Part shown: positions 26,146-36,502 of the stretch, piece after piece
How positions within the stretch are numbered: position 1 is the stretch's first letter
Layout: every line of letters starts with the position of its first letter
The notes under the pieces: model-generated
The model's database searches: none
Told to the model about the DNA's origin: nothing
What the model saw: only the letters and a program-made list of their open reading frames with translations
NCBI GenBank assembly: GCA_003818495.1
Contig: RPRK01000014.1
Coordinates: forward strand, 1-47,556
Direction of reading: 5' to 3'
From: Burkholderiales bacterium
GTDB taxonomy: Bacteria; Pseudomonadota; Gammaproteobacteria; Burkholderiales; Burkholderiaceae_E
DNA length: 47,556 bases
Program-made: the position numbers and the translations under genes

Positions 26146-27011
26146 CCGGATCCTACGACGCGCCGAGCCGCGTCCGCCCGCTCCCGGGGCTCCGGGCGAT
26201 CGGTGCCGCCGCCGTGCTGGCGGTCGCGCTCGCCGTCGAGGGCTGCGCGGCCCTGCCGGCCGACGGCGGGTCCGTCGGCGCGCAGTCCGCGGCCTCGGCC
26301 GCGATCGGCGCCGCCGGGGCCGTGAGCGCCGGCAGCGCGACTCGAGGCGCCGAGACCGATCCGAACGACGTGGAGGGCGACCGGGCGAGCCGTGCCGCGC
26401 GCGACCCGTTCGAGCCTGTCAACCGCGGGATCTCGCGCTTCAACGACACGCTCGACGGATGGGTGTTCCGCCCGGTGGCGACGTTCTACGACCGGTACAC
26501 CCCCGAGGTGTTCCAGATGATCGCCCGCAACGTCCTGTCCAACCTGCTCGATCCCTACATCGGCCTGAACAACTTCCTGCAGGGCAAGCCAGCGGCGGGC
26601 TTCAGCGACCTCGGCCGGTTCCTGTTCAACACGACCTTCGGCTTCTTCGGCTTCGCCGACCCCGCCTCGGACGCGGGCTTGGAGAAGCACCGCGAGGACT
26701 TCGGCCAGACTCTGGGGGTGTGGGGCGTCGAGACCGGCCCCTACCTCGTGCTGCCGTTCTTCGGCCCCTCCAACCTCCGGGACGGCATCGGCTTCGGCGT
26801 CGATGCGTACGCCGCGCTGATCGGCCGCTTCGACAGTGTCCGGTTCCGGAACAGCCTGGCCGGCCTGCAGTTCGTGGACGTCCGGGCACAGCTGCTGCCC
26901 GCGGACCGTCTGCTGAACGACGCCCTCGACCGTTACACGCTGGTGCGCGACACCTACCTCCAGCGGCGTCGCAACCTCGTGTTCGACGGCGACCCACCCG
27001 ACGACGACTGA
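26142..27011 (+). CDS. mlaA: Outer-membrane lipoprotein MlaA (VacJ)
   Basis: MlaA removes mislocalised phospholipid from the outer leaflet of the outer membrane. The 289-residue product has a signal peptide ending in lipobox AVEGC (Cys35), a low-complexity Ala/Gly linker, and the MlaA domain: RDPFEPVNRGISRFNDTLD, NVLSNLLDPYIGLNNFLQGK, FLFNTTFGFFGFADPAS, EDFGQTLGVWGV and PYLVLPFFGPS. GTG 26142 overlaps the mlaD stop. In E. coli mlaA is unlinked; here it lies in the mla operon as usual in betaproteobacteria. Confidence 0.95.
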   Translation: MTGSYDAPSRVRPLPGLRAIGAAAVLAVALAVEGCAALPADGGSVGAQSAASAAIGAAGAVSAGSATRGAETDPNDVEGDRASRAARDPFEPVNRGISRFNDTLDGWVFRPVATFYDRYTPEVFQMIARNVLSNLLDPYIGLNNFLQGKPAAGFSDLGRFLFNTTFGFFGFADPASDAGLEKHREDFGQTLGVWGVETGPYLVLPFFGPSNLRDGIGFGVDAYAALIGRFDSVRFRNSLAGLQFVDVRAQLLPADRLLNDALDRYTLVRDTYLQRRRNLVFDGDPPDDD

Positions 27012-27027
27012 CTCCGGACGCTTCATC

Positions 27028-27660
27028 ATGACCCGATACCTGCTGGCGGCGCTCGCCGCCTGGCTGTTCGCCCTGGCCCCCGCGGGCCCCGCCGCGGCCC
27101 AGACCGCGCCGCCGCCCGACGAGCAGATCCGCGCGATGAGCACGCAGATCCTCGAGCGCATCAAGGCCGACAAGGACCTGCAGGCGGGCGACCTGCGCAA
27201 GCTGTCGCAGTTCGTCGACGAGTCGATCATGCCCAGCGTCAACTTCGAGCGGATGACCGCGCTGTCGGTCGGCCGGAGCTGGCGGCAGGCCACGCCGGAG
27301 CAGCAGAAGCAGCTGATGGTCGAGTTCCGCGCGCTGCTGCTGCGGACCTACGCGGGCGCGCTGTCCGCGGTGAAGGACCAGACGGTGCGGGTCAAGCCGC
27401 TGCGCGCCGCGGCCGACGACGCCGAGGTCATCGTGCGCACCGAGATCGTCCAGAGCCGCGGCGATCCGATCCAGCTCGACTACCGGATGGAGAAGGCCGG
27501 GGCCGCATGGCGGATCTACGACCTGAACGTGCTCGGGGTGTGGCTGGTCGAGACCTACCGCAACCAGTTCACCCAGGAGATCAACGCGAAGGGCATCGAC
27601 GGCCTCATCAAGAGCCTGGCCGATCGCAACCGGGCGTTCTCCCAGAGCGCCAAGAGCTGA
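27028..27660 (+). CDS. mlaC: Periplasmic phospholipid shuttle MlaC
   Basis: The 210-residue protein has a cleavable signal peptide (LLAALAAWLFALAPAGPAAAQT) and a Tgt2/MlaC domain with VDESIMPSVNFERMTALSVGRSWRQATPEQ (two adjacent parts), EFRALLLRTYAGAL, WRIYDLNVLGVWLVETYRNQF and a C-terminal GIDGLIKSL. MlaC carries phospholipid between MlaA and MlaFEDB. It begins 16 bases after mlaA. Confidence 0.95.
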   Translation: MTRYLLAALAAWLFALAPAGPAAAQTAPPPDEQIRAMSTQILERIKADKDLQAGDLRKLSQFVDESIMPSVNFERMTALSVGRSWRQATPEQQKQLMVEFRALLLRTYAGALSAVKDQTVRVKPLRAAADDAEVIVRTEIVQSRGDPIQLDYRMEKAGAAWRIYDLNVLGVWLVETYRNQFTQEINAKGIDGLIKSLADRNRAFSQSAKS

Positions 27661-27666
27661 TCCGAC

Positions 27667-27927
27667 GTGCCGACCTGTCCCGCCGAGATCGTGATGCAGG
27701 GCGCACCGGCCGCGCTCCAGGCGGCGCGCGAGGCGCTCGCCGGCGGGGGCGGCAGCCTCGACCTGTCGCCGCTCGTGCGGTTCGATTCCTCGGCCGTCGC
27801 GGTGCTGGTGGCGCTGCGGCGGGAGGCCGGTTCCGGTGCCGCGTTCCGGAACCCGCCGGCGAACTTGCGTAAACTCGCGTCCCTCTACGGCGTCGAGGCG
27901 GCGCTGTTCGGCCCGCCGGCACGCTGA
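27667..27927 (+). CDS. mlaB: STAS-domain subunit MlaB
   Basis: The 86-residue protein is a minimal STAS domain with the strand-helix motif LDLSPLVRFDSSAVAVLVAL; MlaB binds MlaF and is needed for ATPase activity. The sequence is short and Gly-rich near residues 26-30 but keeps the DSS region. GTG 27667 lies six bases after the mlaC stop. The end of the gene lies in a 16-bp tandem duplication. Confidence 0.85.
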   Translation: MPTCPAEIVMQGAPAALQAAREALAGGGGSLDLSPLVRFDSSAVAVLVALRREAGSGAAFRNPPANLRKLASLYGVEAALFGPPAR

Positions 27928-27942
27928 CCGGCCGGCACGCTG
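27915..27942. repeat. Tandem duplication across the mlaB stop
   Basis: The 12-mer gccggcacgctg occurs at 27915-27926 and 27931-27942, a 16-bp period. The first copy contains the start of the mlaB TGA stop (27925-27927). Confidence 0.65.
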
Positions 27943-28003
27943 CCGCCCGAGCCGTCCCTGTGCGCGGGCGTTCGGCCCGTCGCCGGTCTTCCGTTCGCCG
28001 CCC

Positions 28004-28942
28004 ATGCCCGCCGTCATCGACATCGCCTCCGTCCACAAGCGCTACGGCGCGTTCGAGGCGCTCCGAGGCGTGTCGCTGCAGGTCGAGCAGGGCGAGTTCT
28101 TCGGTCTGCTCGGCCCGAACGGAGCGGGCAAGACCTCGCTGATCTCGATCGTCGCGGGCCTGAACCGTCCGAGTTCCGGCACGGTCCGGGTGATGGGCCA
28201 CGACGTCGTCGACGACTACCGGGCCGCCCGCCGCGCGCTCGGCGTGGTGCCGCAGGAGCTGGTCTTCGATCCCTTCTTCACCGTGCGCGAGACGCTGCGG
28301 CTGACCTCGGGCTACTACGGACTCAAGCGCAACGATGCCTGGATCGACGAGATCCTCCATCACCTCGATCTGACGTCGAAGGCCGACGCGAACATGCGCG
28401 CGCTGTCCGGCGGCATGAAGCGCCGGGTGCTGGTCGCGCAGGCGCTGGTGCATCGGCCGCCGGTGATCGTGCTCGACGAGCCCACCGCCGGGGTCGACGT
28501 CGAGCTGCGCCAGACGCTCTGGAAGTTCGTGCGCGGGCTCAACCGGGACGGCCACACGATCGTGCTGACGACCCATTATCTCGAGGAGGCGCAGGAGCTG
28601 TGCGGCCGGATCGCGATGCTCAAGGCGGGCAGGGTGGTCGCGCTCGAGCGGACCTCCGACCTGCTCGGGCGCTTCGGCGGCGGGACGGTGTGGCTGCGGC
28701 TGTCCGGCGCACCGCTGCCGGCCGCGCTGCGCACGCTGCTGCAGGGCGAGCCGGGCGCCGATGGCCGGATCGCGCTGCGCCTCGAGGACTGGCAGCGGCT
28801 CGAGCCGATCCTGGCCGCCCTGCGCGAGGCCGGCTGCCGGATCGAGGAGATGGAGCTGGCGCACACCGATCTGGAGGATGTGTTTCTCAGGATCATGGCT
28901 CAGAACCCGACCGCGCCGATGCGCCTCGAGGCCACGAAATGA
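28004..28942 (+). CDS. ABC-2 type exporter ATPase (YadG-like)
   Basis: The 312-residue ATPase has Walker A GPNGAGKT (37-44), VPQELVFDPFFTVRETL, signature LSGGMKRR, Walker B VIVLDEPTAGVD and TTHYLEEA, then a C-terminal domain of about 80 residues usual for YadG-type proteins. It pairs with the permease that overlaps its stop as ATGA. YadGH-like systems lie beside mla operons in many betaproteobacteria, but their substrate is unknown. The ATG at 28004 gives the family N terminus MPAVIDIASVHKRYG. Confidence 0.92.
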   Translation: MPAVIDIASVHKRYGAFEALRGVSLQVEQGEFFGLLGPNGAGKTSLISIVAGLNRPSSGTVRVMGHDVVDDYRAARRALGVVPQELVFDPFFTVRETLRLTSGYYGLKRNDAWIDEILHHLDLTSKADANMRALSGGMKRRVLVAQALVHRPPVIVLDEPTAGVDVELRQTLWKFVRGLNRDGHTIVLTTHYLEEAQELCGRIAMLKAGRVVALERTSDLLGRFGGGTVWLRLSGAPLPAALRTLLQGEPGADGRIALRLEDWQRLEPILAALREAGCRIEEMELAHTDLEDVFLRIMAQNPTAPMRLEATK

Positions 28943-29694
28943 CCGGCTTCCAGACCCTCCTCTACAAGGAGATGCTGAGGTTCTGGAAGGTCGCCGTGCA
29001 GACGGTGGCCGCCCCGGTGCTGACCGCGATGCTCTACCTGCTGGTGTTCTCGCAGGCGCTGGCGGACCACGTGCAGGTCTATCCGGGCGTGCCCTACGTG
29101 AACTTCCTGGTGCCCGGGCTGGTGATGATGTCGGTGCTGCAGAACGCGTTCGCCAACGCGTCCTCGTCGCTCATCCAGTCGAAGGTGACCGGCAACCTGG
29201 TGTTCGTGCTGCTGCCCCCGCTCTCGCCGCTCGAGCTGTTCGGCGCCTACGTGCTGGCCGCTGTCGTGCGGGGCCTGATGGTCGGATTCGGCGTGTTCCT
29301 GGTCACCGCCCTGTTCGCCCCGCCGATGTTCGCCGCCCCCGGCTGGATCCTGGTCTTCGCGGTCCTGGGCAGTGCGATTCTCGGTACAATGGGCCTGATC
29401 GGCGGGATCTGGGCCGAGAAGTTCGACCAGATCGCGATGTTCCAGAACTTCCTGATCATGCCGGCGACCTTCCTCGCCGGCGTCTTCTATTCCGTGCATT
29501 CGCTGCCGGCGTTCTGGCAGACGGTGTCGCACCTGAATCCGTTCTTCTACATGGTCGACGGCTTCCGCTACGGCTTCTTCGGGCACTCCGACGTGTCGCC
29601 CGTCGTCAGCCTCGCGATCGTCGTCGCGACGCTGGCCGTCGTGGCCGGCGTGGCCCTGCGGATGCTGCACACCGGCTGGCGGATCCGCCACTGA
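28939..29694 (+). CDS. ABC-2 type exporter permease (YadH-like)
   Basis: The 251-residue membrane protein has six predicted helices and the ABC-2 permease signatures NFLVPGLVMMSVLQNAFAN, the segment FDQIAMFQNFLIMPATFLAGVFY (middle part of the family motif) and the C-terminal HLNPFFYMVDGFRYGFFG. ATG 28939 overlaps the ATPase stop as ATGA. Together the two genes encode a complete exporter of unknown substrate located between mla and murA. Confidence 0.93.
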   Translation: MTGFQTLLYKEMLRFWKVAVQTVAAPVLTAMLYLLVFSQALADHVQVYPGVPYVNFLVPGLVMMSVLQNAFANASSSLIQSKVTGNLVFVLLPPLSPLELFGAYVLAAVVRGLMVGFGVFLVTALFAPPMFAAPGWILVFAVLGSAILGTMGLIGGIWAEKFDQIAMFQNFLIMPATFLAGVFYSVHSLPAFWQTVSHLNPFFYMVDGFRYGFFGHSDVSPVVSLAIVVATLAVVAGVALRMLHTGWRIRH

Positions 29695-29749
29695 AGCCCT
29701 CCCCGGCGCGGGCCTCCCGCACGCGCCACCACGCCGTCAGACACGCATC

Positions 29750-30001
29750 ATGACCACCCCCGACGCCATCCACCGGTACATCGCCGACGGCCTGCCGTGC
29801 GAGCACCTTCATGTCGACGGCGACGGCCGCCACTTCGAGGCGACGATCGTCTCGGCCCAGTTCGCCGGCAAGCGCCCGGTGCAGCGTCACCAGATGGTCT
29901 ACGCGGTGCTCGGCGACCGGATGCGCGAGGAGATCCACGCGCTGTCGATGACCACGCTGACGCCCGAGGAATGGGCGGCGCAGCGCACGAAGCAGGGGTG
30001 A
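29750..30001 (+). CDS. BolA-family protein (IbaG-like)
   Basis: The 83-residue protein fits the BolA family: [20 protein letters not shown], then the helix-turn region [11 protein letters not shown] with the conserved RHxxVY pattern. BolA proteins pair with monothiol glutaredoxins and handle Fe-S clusters; IbaG-type members lie next to murA in many Proteobacteria. The stop is one base before the murA ATG, so the genes are probably co-translated. Confidence 0.92.
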   Translation: MTTPDAIHRYIADGLPCEHLHVDGDGRHFEATIVSAQFAGKRPVQRHQMVYAVLGDRMREEIHALSMTTLTPEEWAAQRTKQG

Positions 30002-30002
30002 G

Positions 30003-31274
30003 ATGGACAAGCTGCTGATCCACGGCGGCCGCCGCCTGCAGGGCGACGTGCGCATCTCGGGCGCGAAGAACGCCGCGCTGCCGATCCTGTGCGCCGGCCT
30101 GCTGGTGCCGGGCACGCTCGAGCTGTCGAACGTGCCGCAGCTCCAGGACGTCGGCACGACGCTCAAGCTGCTCGAGCGGATGGGCGTGAAGTCGACGCGC
30201 GACGTCGCGGCCGGCACCGTGACGCTCGACGGATCGTCGGTCACCAGCACCGAGGCCGCCTACGACCTCGTGAAGACGATGCGTGCCTCGATCCTCGTGC
30301 TCGGCCCGCTGGTGGCGCGCTTCGGGGAGGCGCGGGTGTCGCTGCCCGGCGGCTGCGCGATCGGCCAGCGGCCAGTCGACCAGCACATCAAGGGCCTGCA
30401 GGCCCTCGGCGCCCGCATCGACATCGAGCACGGCTACGTGATCGCGCGCGCCTCGCGCCTGCGCGGCACGAAGATCGTGACCGACATGGTGACGGTCACC
30501 GGCACCGAGAACCTGATGATGGCCGCGACGCTGGCCGAGGGCGAGACGGTCATCGAGAACGCGGCGCGCGAGCCCGAGGTGGTCGACCTCGCCAACGCGC
30601 TGATCGCGCTCGGCGCGCGGATCCGCGGCGCCGGCACGGACCGCATCGTCATCGAGGGCGTCGACGCGCTGCACGGCGGCGCGCACCGCGTGATGTCCGA
30701 TCGGATCGAGACCGGCACCTTCCTCTGCGCGGTGGCGGCCGCCGGCGGCGACCTGCGGCTGACCCACTGCGAGCCGGACACGCTCGACGCGACGCTCGAC
30801 AAGCTGCGCGAGGCGGGCCTGCGCATCGAGTGCGGCCCCGACTGGATCCGCGGCACGATGGACGGCCGGCCGAAGTCGGTCAACGTGCGCACCGCGCCGT
30901 ATCCCGGCTTCGCCACCGACATGCAGGCGCAGATGATGGCGGTGAACTGCGTGGCCGACGGCACCGGCGTGATCACCGAGACGATCTTCGAGAACCGGTT
31001 CATGCACGTGCAGGAGATGCGGCGCCTCGGCGCCGAGATCGACACCGAGGGCACGACCGCGGTCGTCCGCGGCAAGCGCGGCCTGTCGGGCGCGATCGTG
31101 ATGGCGACCGACCTGCGCGCCTCCGCCGGGCTGGTGATCGCCGGACTGGTCGCCGACGGCGACACGCTGGTCGACCGCGTCTACCACCTCGATCGCGGCT
31201 ACGACCGGATGGAGCGCAAGCTCGCCGCCGTCGGCGCGAGCATCGAGCGCGTGCGCACGGTGGACGACGCATGA
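30003..31274 (+). CDS. murA: UDP-N-acetylglucosamine 1-carboxyvinyltransferase
   Basis: The 423-residue enzyme catalyses the first committed step of peptidoglycan synthesis, adding enolpyruvate to UDP-GlcNAc. It has [13 protein letters not shown] near the N terminus, the catalytic Cys118 in [13 protein letters not shown] (fosfomycin target), and the conserved IKGLQALGA and [11 protein letters not shown] segments. Length and motifs match the family. Its stop overlaps the hisG ATG as ATGA, so the his operon may be partly driven from here. Confidence 0.97.
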   Translation: MDKLLIHGGRRLQGDVRISGAKNAALPILCAGLLVPGTLELSNVPQLQDVGTTLKLLERMGVKSTRDVAAGTVTLDGSSVTSTEAAYDLVKTMRASILVLGPLVARFGEARVSLPGGCAIGQRPVDQHIKGLQALGARIDIEHGYVIARASRLRGTKIVTDMVTVTGTENLMMAATLAEGETVIENAAREPEVVDLANALIALGARIRGAGTDRIVIEGVDALHGGAHRVMSDRIETGTFLCAVAAAGGDLRLTHCEPDTLDATLDKLREAGLRIECGPDWIRGTMDGRPKSVNVRTAPYPGFATDMQAQMMAVNCVADGTGVITETIFENRFMHVQEMRRLGAEIDTEGTTAVVRGKRGLSGAIVMATDLRASAGLVIAGLVADGDTLVDRVYHLDRGYDRMERKLAAVGASIERVRTVDDA

Positions 31275-31921
31275 TCACGCTCGCGCTGTCCAAGGGGCGC
31301 ATCCTCGACGACACGCTGCCGCTGCTGAAGTCGGTCGGCATCGACGTCGATCCGGCGGTGCTCGACTCCCGCAAGCTGATCCTGCCCACCGCCGATCCCG
31401 GCCTGCGGCTGATCATCGTGCGGGCCTCCGACGTGCCCACCTACGTGCAGTACGGCGCGGCCGACCTCGGCGTCGCGGGCCGCGACGTGCTGCTCGAGCA
31501 CGGTGGCGACGGGCTCTACCAGCCGATCGACCTGGGCATCGGCCGATGCCGCATGTGCGTGGCGGTGAAGCGGGGCTTCGACTATGCCGCGGCGGTGCGT
31601 CGCGGCGCGCGGCTGCGCGTGGCCACCAAGTACGTGACCGTGGCGCGCGAGCACTTCGCGGCCAAGGGCGTGCACGTCGACCCGATCAAGCTGTACGGCT
31701 CGATGGAGCTGGCGCCGCTGGTGGGGCTGGCCGACGCGATCGTCGACCTGGTGTCCACCGGCAGCACGCTCCGCGCCAACGACCTGGTCGAGGTCGAGGA
31801 GATCATGCAGATCTCGTCGCGCCTGATCGTCAACCAGGCCTCGCTCAAGACCCGCCACGCGGCGCTCGCGCCGCTGCTCGATCGGCTGGCCGGCGCGGCC
31901 GCCGCGGAGTCCCGGGCATGA
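31271..31921 (+). CDS. hisG: ATP phosphoribosyltransferase, short (HisZ-dependent) form
   Basis: HisG catalyses the first step of histidine synthesis from ATP and PRPP. The 216-residue product lacks the C-terminal regulatory domain, so it is the HisG-S form that needs HisZ; no hisZ is in the window. Motifs are [32 protein letters not shown] and the PRPP loop [13 protein letters not shown]. It overlaps murA by four bases and hisD by four bases. Confidence 0.96.
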   Translation: MITLALSKGRILDDTLPLLKSVGIDVDPAVLDSRKLILPTADPGLRLIIVRASDVPTYVQYGAADLGVAGRDVLLEHGGDGLYQPIDLGIGRCRMCVAVKRGFDYAAAVRRGARLRVATKYVTVAREHFAAKGVHVDPIKLYGSMELAPLVGLADAIVDLVSTGSTLRANDLVEVEEIMQISSRLIVNQASLKTRHAALAPLLDRLAGAAAAESRA

Positions 31922-33237
31922 ACGCCCCCGGACCCGACATCCACCGCCTCGACAGCACCGAGCCGGCGTTCGACGCCCGGCTCGGCGCGCTGCTGGCCTG
32001 GGAGGCCGACCAGGACGCCGAGATCGAGCGCGCCGCCGCCGACATCCTGCGCGACGTGCGGGCCCGCGGCGACGCGGCGGTGCTCGAGTACACCCGCCGC
32101 TTCGACCGGCTCGACGTCGCCGACGCGGCCGCGCTCGAGCTGCCGCGCGCCGAGCTGGAGGCGGCGCTCGCCGGCCTCGCACCCGCCCGCCGCGACGCGC
32201 TGGAGGCCGCCGCCGAACGGGTGCGCGACTACCACCGCCACCAGCTCGCGCAATCGTGGTCCTACGTCGACGCCGACGGCACGCGCCTCGGCCAGAAGGT
32301 CGGTCCGCTCGATCGCGCCGGTCTCTACGTGCCGGGCGGCAAGGCCGCCTACCCGTCGTCGGTGCTGATGAACGCGATTCCGGCGAAGGTCGCCGGGGTC
32401 CCCGAGCTGGTCATGGTCACGCCCACGCCCGGCGGCGTGCGCAATCCGCTGGTGCTGGCCGCCGCCGCGATCGCGGGCGTGGACCGCGTGTTCACCATCG
32501 GCGGCGCGCAGGCGGTCGGCGCGCTCGCCTACGGCACGGCCACCGTGCCCGCGGTCGACAAGATCGTCGGCCCGGGCAATGCCTATGTCGCCGAGGCCAA
32601 GCGCCGCGTGTTCGGCACCGTGGGCATCGACATGATCGCCGGGCCGTCCGAGATCCTGGTGATCTGCGACGGCGGCACCGATCCCGACTGGATCGCGATG
32701 GACCTGTTCTCGCAGGCCGAGCACGACGAGCTCGCGCAGGCCATCCTGCTGTGCCCGGACGCCGCCTTCCTCGATGCCGTGCACGCCGCGGTGCGTCGGC
32801 TGCTGCCGACGATGCCGCGTCGCGACGTGATCGCCGCCTCGCTCGCCGGCCGCGGCGCGCTGGTGAAGGTCCGCAGCCTGGAGGAGGCCTGCGAGATCGC
32901 CAACCGGATCGCGCCGGAGCACCTCGAGATCTCCACCGCCGAGCCGCAGCGCTGGGCCGATCGGATCCGCCACGCCGGCGCGATGTTCCTCGGCCCCTGG
33001 ACCAGCGAGTCGCTCGGCGACTACTGCGCCGGCCCGAACCACGTGCTGCCGACGATGCGCACCGCGCGCTTCTCGTCGCCGCTCGGCGTCTACGACTTCC
33101 AGAAGCGCTCGAGCATCATCGAGGTGTCCGCCCGCGGCGCCCGCAGGCTCGGCGCGATCGCCTCCGAGCTCGCGCACGGCGAAGGCCTGCAGGCGCACGC
33201 GCGCAGCGCCGAGCTGCGTGCGGAGGCGCCCGAGTGA
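31918..33237 (+). CDS. hisD: Histidinol dehydrogenase
   Basis: The 439-residue zinc enzyme oxidises histidinol to histidine in two NAD-dependent steps. Motifs include the nucleotide-site [18 protein letters not shown] region, [36 protein letters not shown] and the catalytic APEHLEI plus [12 protein letters not shown]. The ATG at 31918 overlaps the hisG stop, and the stop overlaps the GTG of hisC. Confidence 0.97.
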   Translation: MNAPGPDIHRLDSTEPAFDARLGALLAWEADQDAEIERAAADILRDVRARGDAAVLEYTRRFDRLDVADAAALELPRAELEAALAGLAPARRDALEAAAERVRDYHRHQLAQSWSYVDADGTRLGQKVGPLDRAGLYVPGGKAAYPSSVLMNAIPAKVAGVPELVMVTPTPGGVRNPLVLAAAAIAGVDRVFTIGGAQAVGALAYGTATVPAVDKIVGPGNAYVAEAKRRVFGTVGIDMIAGPSEILVICDGGTDPDWIAMDLFSQAEHDELAQAILLCPDAAFLDAVHAAVRRLLPTMPRRDVIAASLAGRGALVKVRSLEEACEIANRIAPEHLEISTAEPQRWADRIRHAGAMFLGPWTSESLGDYCAGPNHVLPTMRTARFSSPLGVYDFQKRSSIIEVSARGARRLGAIASELAHGEGLQAHARSAELRAEAPE

Positions 33238-34319
33238 GCGTCTCGCCGCAGGACCTGATCCGCCCCGAGGTCCTCGCGATGGCGGGCTACCACGTGCCGT
33301 CTGCCGCCGGCCTCGTGAAGCTCGACGCGATGGAGAACCCGTATCCGCTGCCGCCCGAGCTCCAGCGGGCGCTGGCCGAGCGGCTCGCCGCGGTCGCGAT
33401 CAACCGCTACCCGGCGCCGAGCTACACGCGGCTCAAGGCGCTCGTGCGCGAGAAGCTCGGCGTGCCGGCGGGTGCCGAGGTGCTGCTGGGCAACGGCTCC
33501 GACGAACTGATCACGATGATGTCGGTGGCCACCGCGAAGCCGGGCGCCACCGTCGTCGCGCCCGCCCCGTCGTTCGTCATGTACGACCTGTCGACGCGCC
33601 TGGCCGGCGCCACCTACGTGCCGGTGCCGCTCGCGGCCGACCTGTCGCTCGACCTGCCGGCGATGCTCGCCGCGATCGAGCGGCACCGTCCGGCGCTGGT
33701 CTGGCTCGCCTACCCCAACAACCCGACCGGCAACTGCTTCGCGCGCGCCGACGTCGAGGCGATCCTGGCCGTCGCCCCCGGCCTGGTCGTGCTCGACGAG
33801 GCCTATCAGCCCTTCGCGCTCGACAGCTGGATGGACGCGCTGCCCGCCCACGACAACCTGGTCGTGATGCGGACCGTCTCCAAGCTCGGCCTCGCCGGCA
33901 TCCGGATCGGCTACATGGCCGCCGCGCCGCGCTGGATCGCCGAGTTCGACAAGGTCCGCCCGCCGTACAACGTCAGCGTCCTCGACGAGGCCGCCGCCGA
34001 GTTCGCGCTCGAGCACCTCGACGTGCTGCTGGCGCAGGCCGCCCGGCTGCGCGAGGACCGGGGGCACCTCGCCGCGGCCCTCGCCGCCCTCCCGGGGGTC
34101 GCGGTGTTCCCGTCGCGCGCCAACTTCCTGCTGGTCCGGGTGCCCGACTCGACGGCGGTCGCCGCCGGCATGCGCGAGCGCGGCGTGCTGATCAAGGACG
34201 TGGGTAGAATGCATCCGCTGCTGGCGGGATGCCTGCGCCTGACCGTGGGCACGCCCGACGAGAACGCGGCCATGCTCGATGCGCTGCGCGGCGCGCTCGC
34301 AGCGCGTGCCGGGCGCTGA
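33234..34319 (+). CDS. hisC: Histidinol-phosphate aminotransferase
   Basis: The 361-residue PLP enzyme transaminates imidazole acetol phosphate. It has [52 protein letters not shown] and the PLP lysine in [14 protein letters not shown]. Translation starts at GTG 33234 inside the hisD stop (GTGA), giving N terminus [13 protein letters not shown]; no suitable ATG exists. A 53-base gap precedes hisB. Confidence 0.96.
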   Translation: MSVSPQDLIRPEVLAMAGYHVPSAAGLVKLDAMENPYPLPPELQRALAERLAAVAINRYPAPSYTRLKALVREKLGVPAGAEVLLGNGSDELITMMSVATAKPGATVVAPAPSFVMYDLSTRLAGATYVPVPLAADLSLDLPAMLAAIERHRPALVWLAYPNNPTGNCFARADVEAILAVAPGLVVLDEAYQPFALDSWMDALPAHDNLVVMRTVSKLGLAGIRIGYMAAAPRWIAEFDKVRPPYNVSVLDEAAAEFALEHLDVLLAQAARLREDRGHLAAALAALPGVAVFPSRANFLLVRVPDSTAVAAGMRERGVLIKDVGRMHPLLAGCLRLTVGTPDENAAMLDALRGALAARAGR

Positions 34320-34372
34320 TCCGACCGCCGCTCGCCCCCTCCGACCCGACCGCCTCCGACCGTCCCACTGCC

Positions 34373-34966
34373 ATGCGCACCGCCGAAGTCCGCCGCGACA
34401 CCGCCGAGACACAGATCCGCGTCCGCATCGACCTGGACGGCACCGGCCGCCAGACACTCGCCTCGGGCGTGCCGTTCCTCGACCACATGCTCGACCAGAT
34501 CGCCCGTCACGGGCTGGTCGACCTCGAGGTCGAGGCGCACGGCGACCTGCACATCGACGGCCACCACACCGTCGAGGACATCGGCATCACGCTCGGCCAG
34601 GCGGTCGCGCGGGCCGTCGGCGACAAGAAGGGGATCCGCCGCTACGGCCACGCCTACGTCCCGCTCGACGAGGCGCTGTCGCGGGTCGTGGTCGACTTCT
34701 CCGGTCGCCCCGGCCTGGTCTGGAACGTCCCGTTCACCCGCGCGATGATCGGCAGCTTCGACGTCGACCTCGCGCACGAGTTCTTCCAGGGCTTCGTGAA
34801 CCACGCGCAGATGACGGTGCACGTCGACACCCTGCGCGGCGACAACGCGCACCACCAGTGCGAGACGGTGTTCAAGGCCTTCGCGCGCGCCTTCCGCATG
34901 GCGGTCGAGCCCGATCCGCGCGCCGCCGGGCAGATCCCGTCCACCAAGGGCAGCCTGCTGGGCTGA
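34373..34966 (+). CDS. hisB: Imidazoleglycerol-phosphate dehydratase
   Basis: The 197-residue monofunctional dehydratase lacks the phosphatase domain of enterobacterial HisB. It has the metal-binding signatures [14 protein letters not shown], the block [15 protein letters not shown], and [16 protein letters not shown] plus [18 protein letters not shown]. The ATG at 34373 agrees with the family N terminus [14 protein letters not shown]. Confidence 0.97.
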   Translation: MRTAEVRRDTAETQIRVRIDLDGTGRQTLASGVPFLDHMLDQIARHGLVDLEVEAHGDLHIDGHHTVEDIGITLGQAVARAVGDKKGIRRYGHAYVPLDEALSRVVVDFSGRPGLVWNVPFTRAMIGSFDVDLAHEFFQGFVNHAQMTVHVDTLRGDNAHHQCETVFKAFARAFRMAVEPDPRAAGQIPSTKGSLLG

Positions 34967-35006
34967 GGCCCCGCCTGCCGACCACCCGGACCCGGACCCC
35001 GACGCG

Positions 35007-35642
35007 ATGACGACGATCGTGGTGGTCGACTACGGCATGGGCAACCTGCGCTCGGTGGCCAAGGCGCTCGAGCATGTCGCGCCCAAGGCGCGCGTCGAGA
35101 TCTCCGGCGAGGCGGCCCGCATCCGGGCCGCGGACCGCGTGGTGTTCCCCGGCCAGGGCGCGATGCCCGACTGCATGCGCCACCTCGACGAGGCCGGTCT
35201 GCGCGAGGCGGTCCTCGAGGCCGCGCGCACCAAGCCCCTGTTCGGCGTGTGCATCGGCGAGCAGATGCTGTTCGACGCCAGCGAGGAGGGCGGCACCGCC
35301 GGCCTCGGCCTGCTCGCGGGGCAGGTCGTCCGCTTCCCCGGCGACATGCACGGTGCGGACGGCGCCCGCCTGAAGGTGCCCCACATGGGCTGGAACCGGG
35401 TCGCCCAGGACCGCCCGCACGCGCTGTGGGCGGGGGTGCCGGACGGCGCGTACTTCTACTTCGTCCACAGCTACCACGCCCGTCCCGACGATCCGGGCCT
35501 GACGGTGGGCAGCACCGAGTACGGGCGCCGCTTTACCTGTGTCGTGGCGCGGGATAACATTTTTGCCACCCAGTTCCATCCCGAGAAGAGTGCGGCCCAC
35601 GGGCTCAAGCTCTACGCGAATTTCGTCGACTGGCGTCCCTGA
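35007..35642 (+). CDS. hisH: Imidazole glycerol phosphate synthase, glutaminase subunit
   Basis: The 211-residue class-I glutamine amidotransferase supplies ammonia to HisF. The nucleophile is Cys82 in [11 protein letters not shown]; His191 and Glu193 in ATQFHPEKS complete the triad. The oxyanion-loop PGQGAMPDC is present. It lies 40 bases after hisB and 56 bases before hisA. Confidence 0.97.
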   Translation: MTTIVVVDYGMGNLRSVAKALEHVAPKARVEISGEAARIRAADRVVFPGQGAMPDCMRHLDEAGLREAVLEAARTKPLFGVCIGEQMLFDASEEGGTAGLGLLAGQVVRFPGDMHGADGARLKVPHMGWNRVAQDRPHALWAGVPDGAYFYFVHSYHARPDDPGLTVGSTEYGRRFTCVVARDNIFATQFHPEKSAAHGLKLYANFVDWRP

Positions 35643-35698
35643 CCGCCGACCGTCCCGCTCGACGCCCTCCACGCACTTCGCCGACCCAGGCCCCTCCG

Positions 35699-36445
35699 AT
35701 GCTGCTGATCCCCGCCATCGACCTCAAGGATGGCCGCTGCGTGCGCCTTCGCCAGGGCGACATGGACGACGCGACCGTCTTCTCCGACGACCCGGCCGCG
35801 ATGGCCCGGAAGTGGCTGGAACTGGGTGCCAGACGCCTGCACCTGGTCGACCTGAACGGCGCGTTCGCCGGCAAGCCGAAGAACGAGGCCGCGATCAAGG
35901 CGATCGTCAACGAGGTCGGGTCGCGCATCCCGGTGCAGATCGGCGGCGGCATCCGCGATCTCGACACCATCGAGCGCTACCTCGACGGCGGCATCTCGTA
36001 CGTGATCATCGGCACCGCCGCGGTCAAGAACCCGGGCTTCCTGCACGATGCCTGCGGCGCCTTCCCCGGGCAGGTCATCGTCGGCCTCGACGCCCGCGAC
36101 GGCAAGGTCGCCACCGACGGCTGGAGCAAGCTCACCGGCCACGACGTGCTCGATCTGGCCAAGAAGTTCGAGGGCTACGGCATCGAGTCGGTCATCTACA
36201 CCGACATCGGCCGCGACGGCATGCTGAGCGGCGTGAACATCGAGGCCACGGTGCGGCTCGCGCGCGGCCTGACCGTGCCGGTCATCGCCTCCGGCGGCGT
36301 GTCCTCGCTCGAGGACGTCGACCAGCTGTGCGCGGTCGAGCACGAGGGCATCGAGGCCGCCATCGTCGGCCGCGCCATCTACGACGGCACGCTCGACTTC
36401 GCTGCCGCCCAGGGCCGCGCCGACGAGCTCGGCGGCGAGTCGTGA
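35699..36445 (+). CDS. hisA: Phosphoribosylformimino-AICAR phosphate isomerase
   Basis: The 248-residue TIM-barrel isomerase has [15 protein letters not shown] with the catalytic Asp, [10 protein letters not shown], the phosphate-binding [10 protein letters not shown] and the second catalytic Asp region [10 protein letters not shown], then IASGGVSS. It catalyses the fourth step of the pathway. Its TGA overlaps a GTG that opens a 19-codon ORF leading to hisF. Confidence 0.97.
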   Translation: MLLIPAIDLKDGRCVRLRQGDMDDATVFSDDPAAMARKWLELGARRLHLVDLNGAFAGKPKNEAAIKAIVNEVGSRIPVQIGGGIRDLDTIERYLDGGISYVIIGTAAVKNPGFLHDACGAFPGQVIVGLDARDGKVATDGWSKLTGHDVLDLAKKFEGYGIESVIYTDIGRDGMLSGVNIEATVRLARGLTVPVIASGGVSSLEDVDQLCAVEHEGIEAAIVGRAIYDGTLDFAAAQGRADELGGES

Positions 36446-36501
36446 CGGTCGCCGCGGTCCGGTCGATCCGCCGTCGCCTCCGGGCGGTCGGGCGGCGCTG
36501 A
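36442..36501 (+). CDS. Possible 19-codon Arg-rich ORF bridging hisA and hisF
   Basis: GTG 36442 overlaps the hisA stop (GTGA) and opens a frame reading through [19 protein letters not shown] to TGA at 36499-36501, one base before the hisF ATG (TGAGATG). Seven of its 19 codons are arginine. It could keep ribosomes moving between the two genes; there is no independent support that it encodes a functional peptide. Confidence 0.3.
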   Translation: MTVAAVRSIRRRLRAVGRR

Positions 36502-36502
36502 G

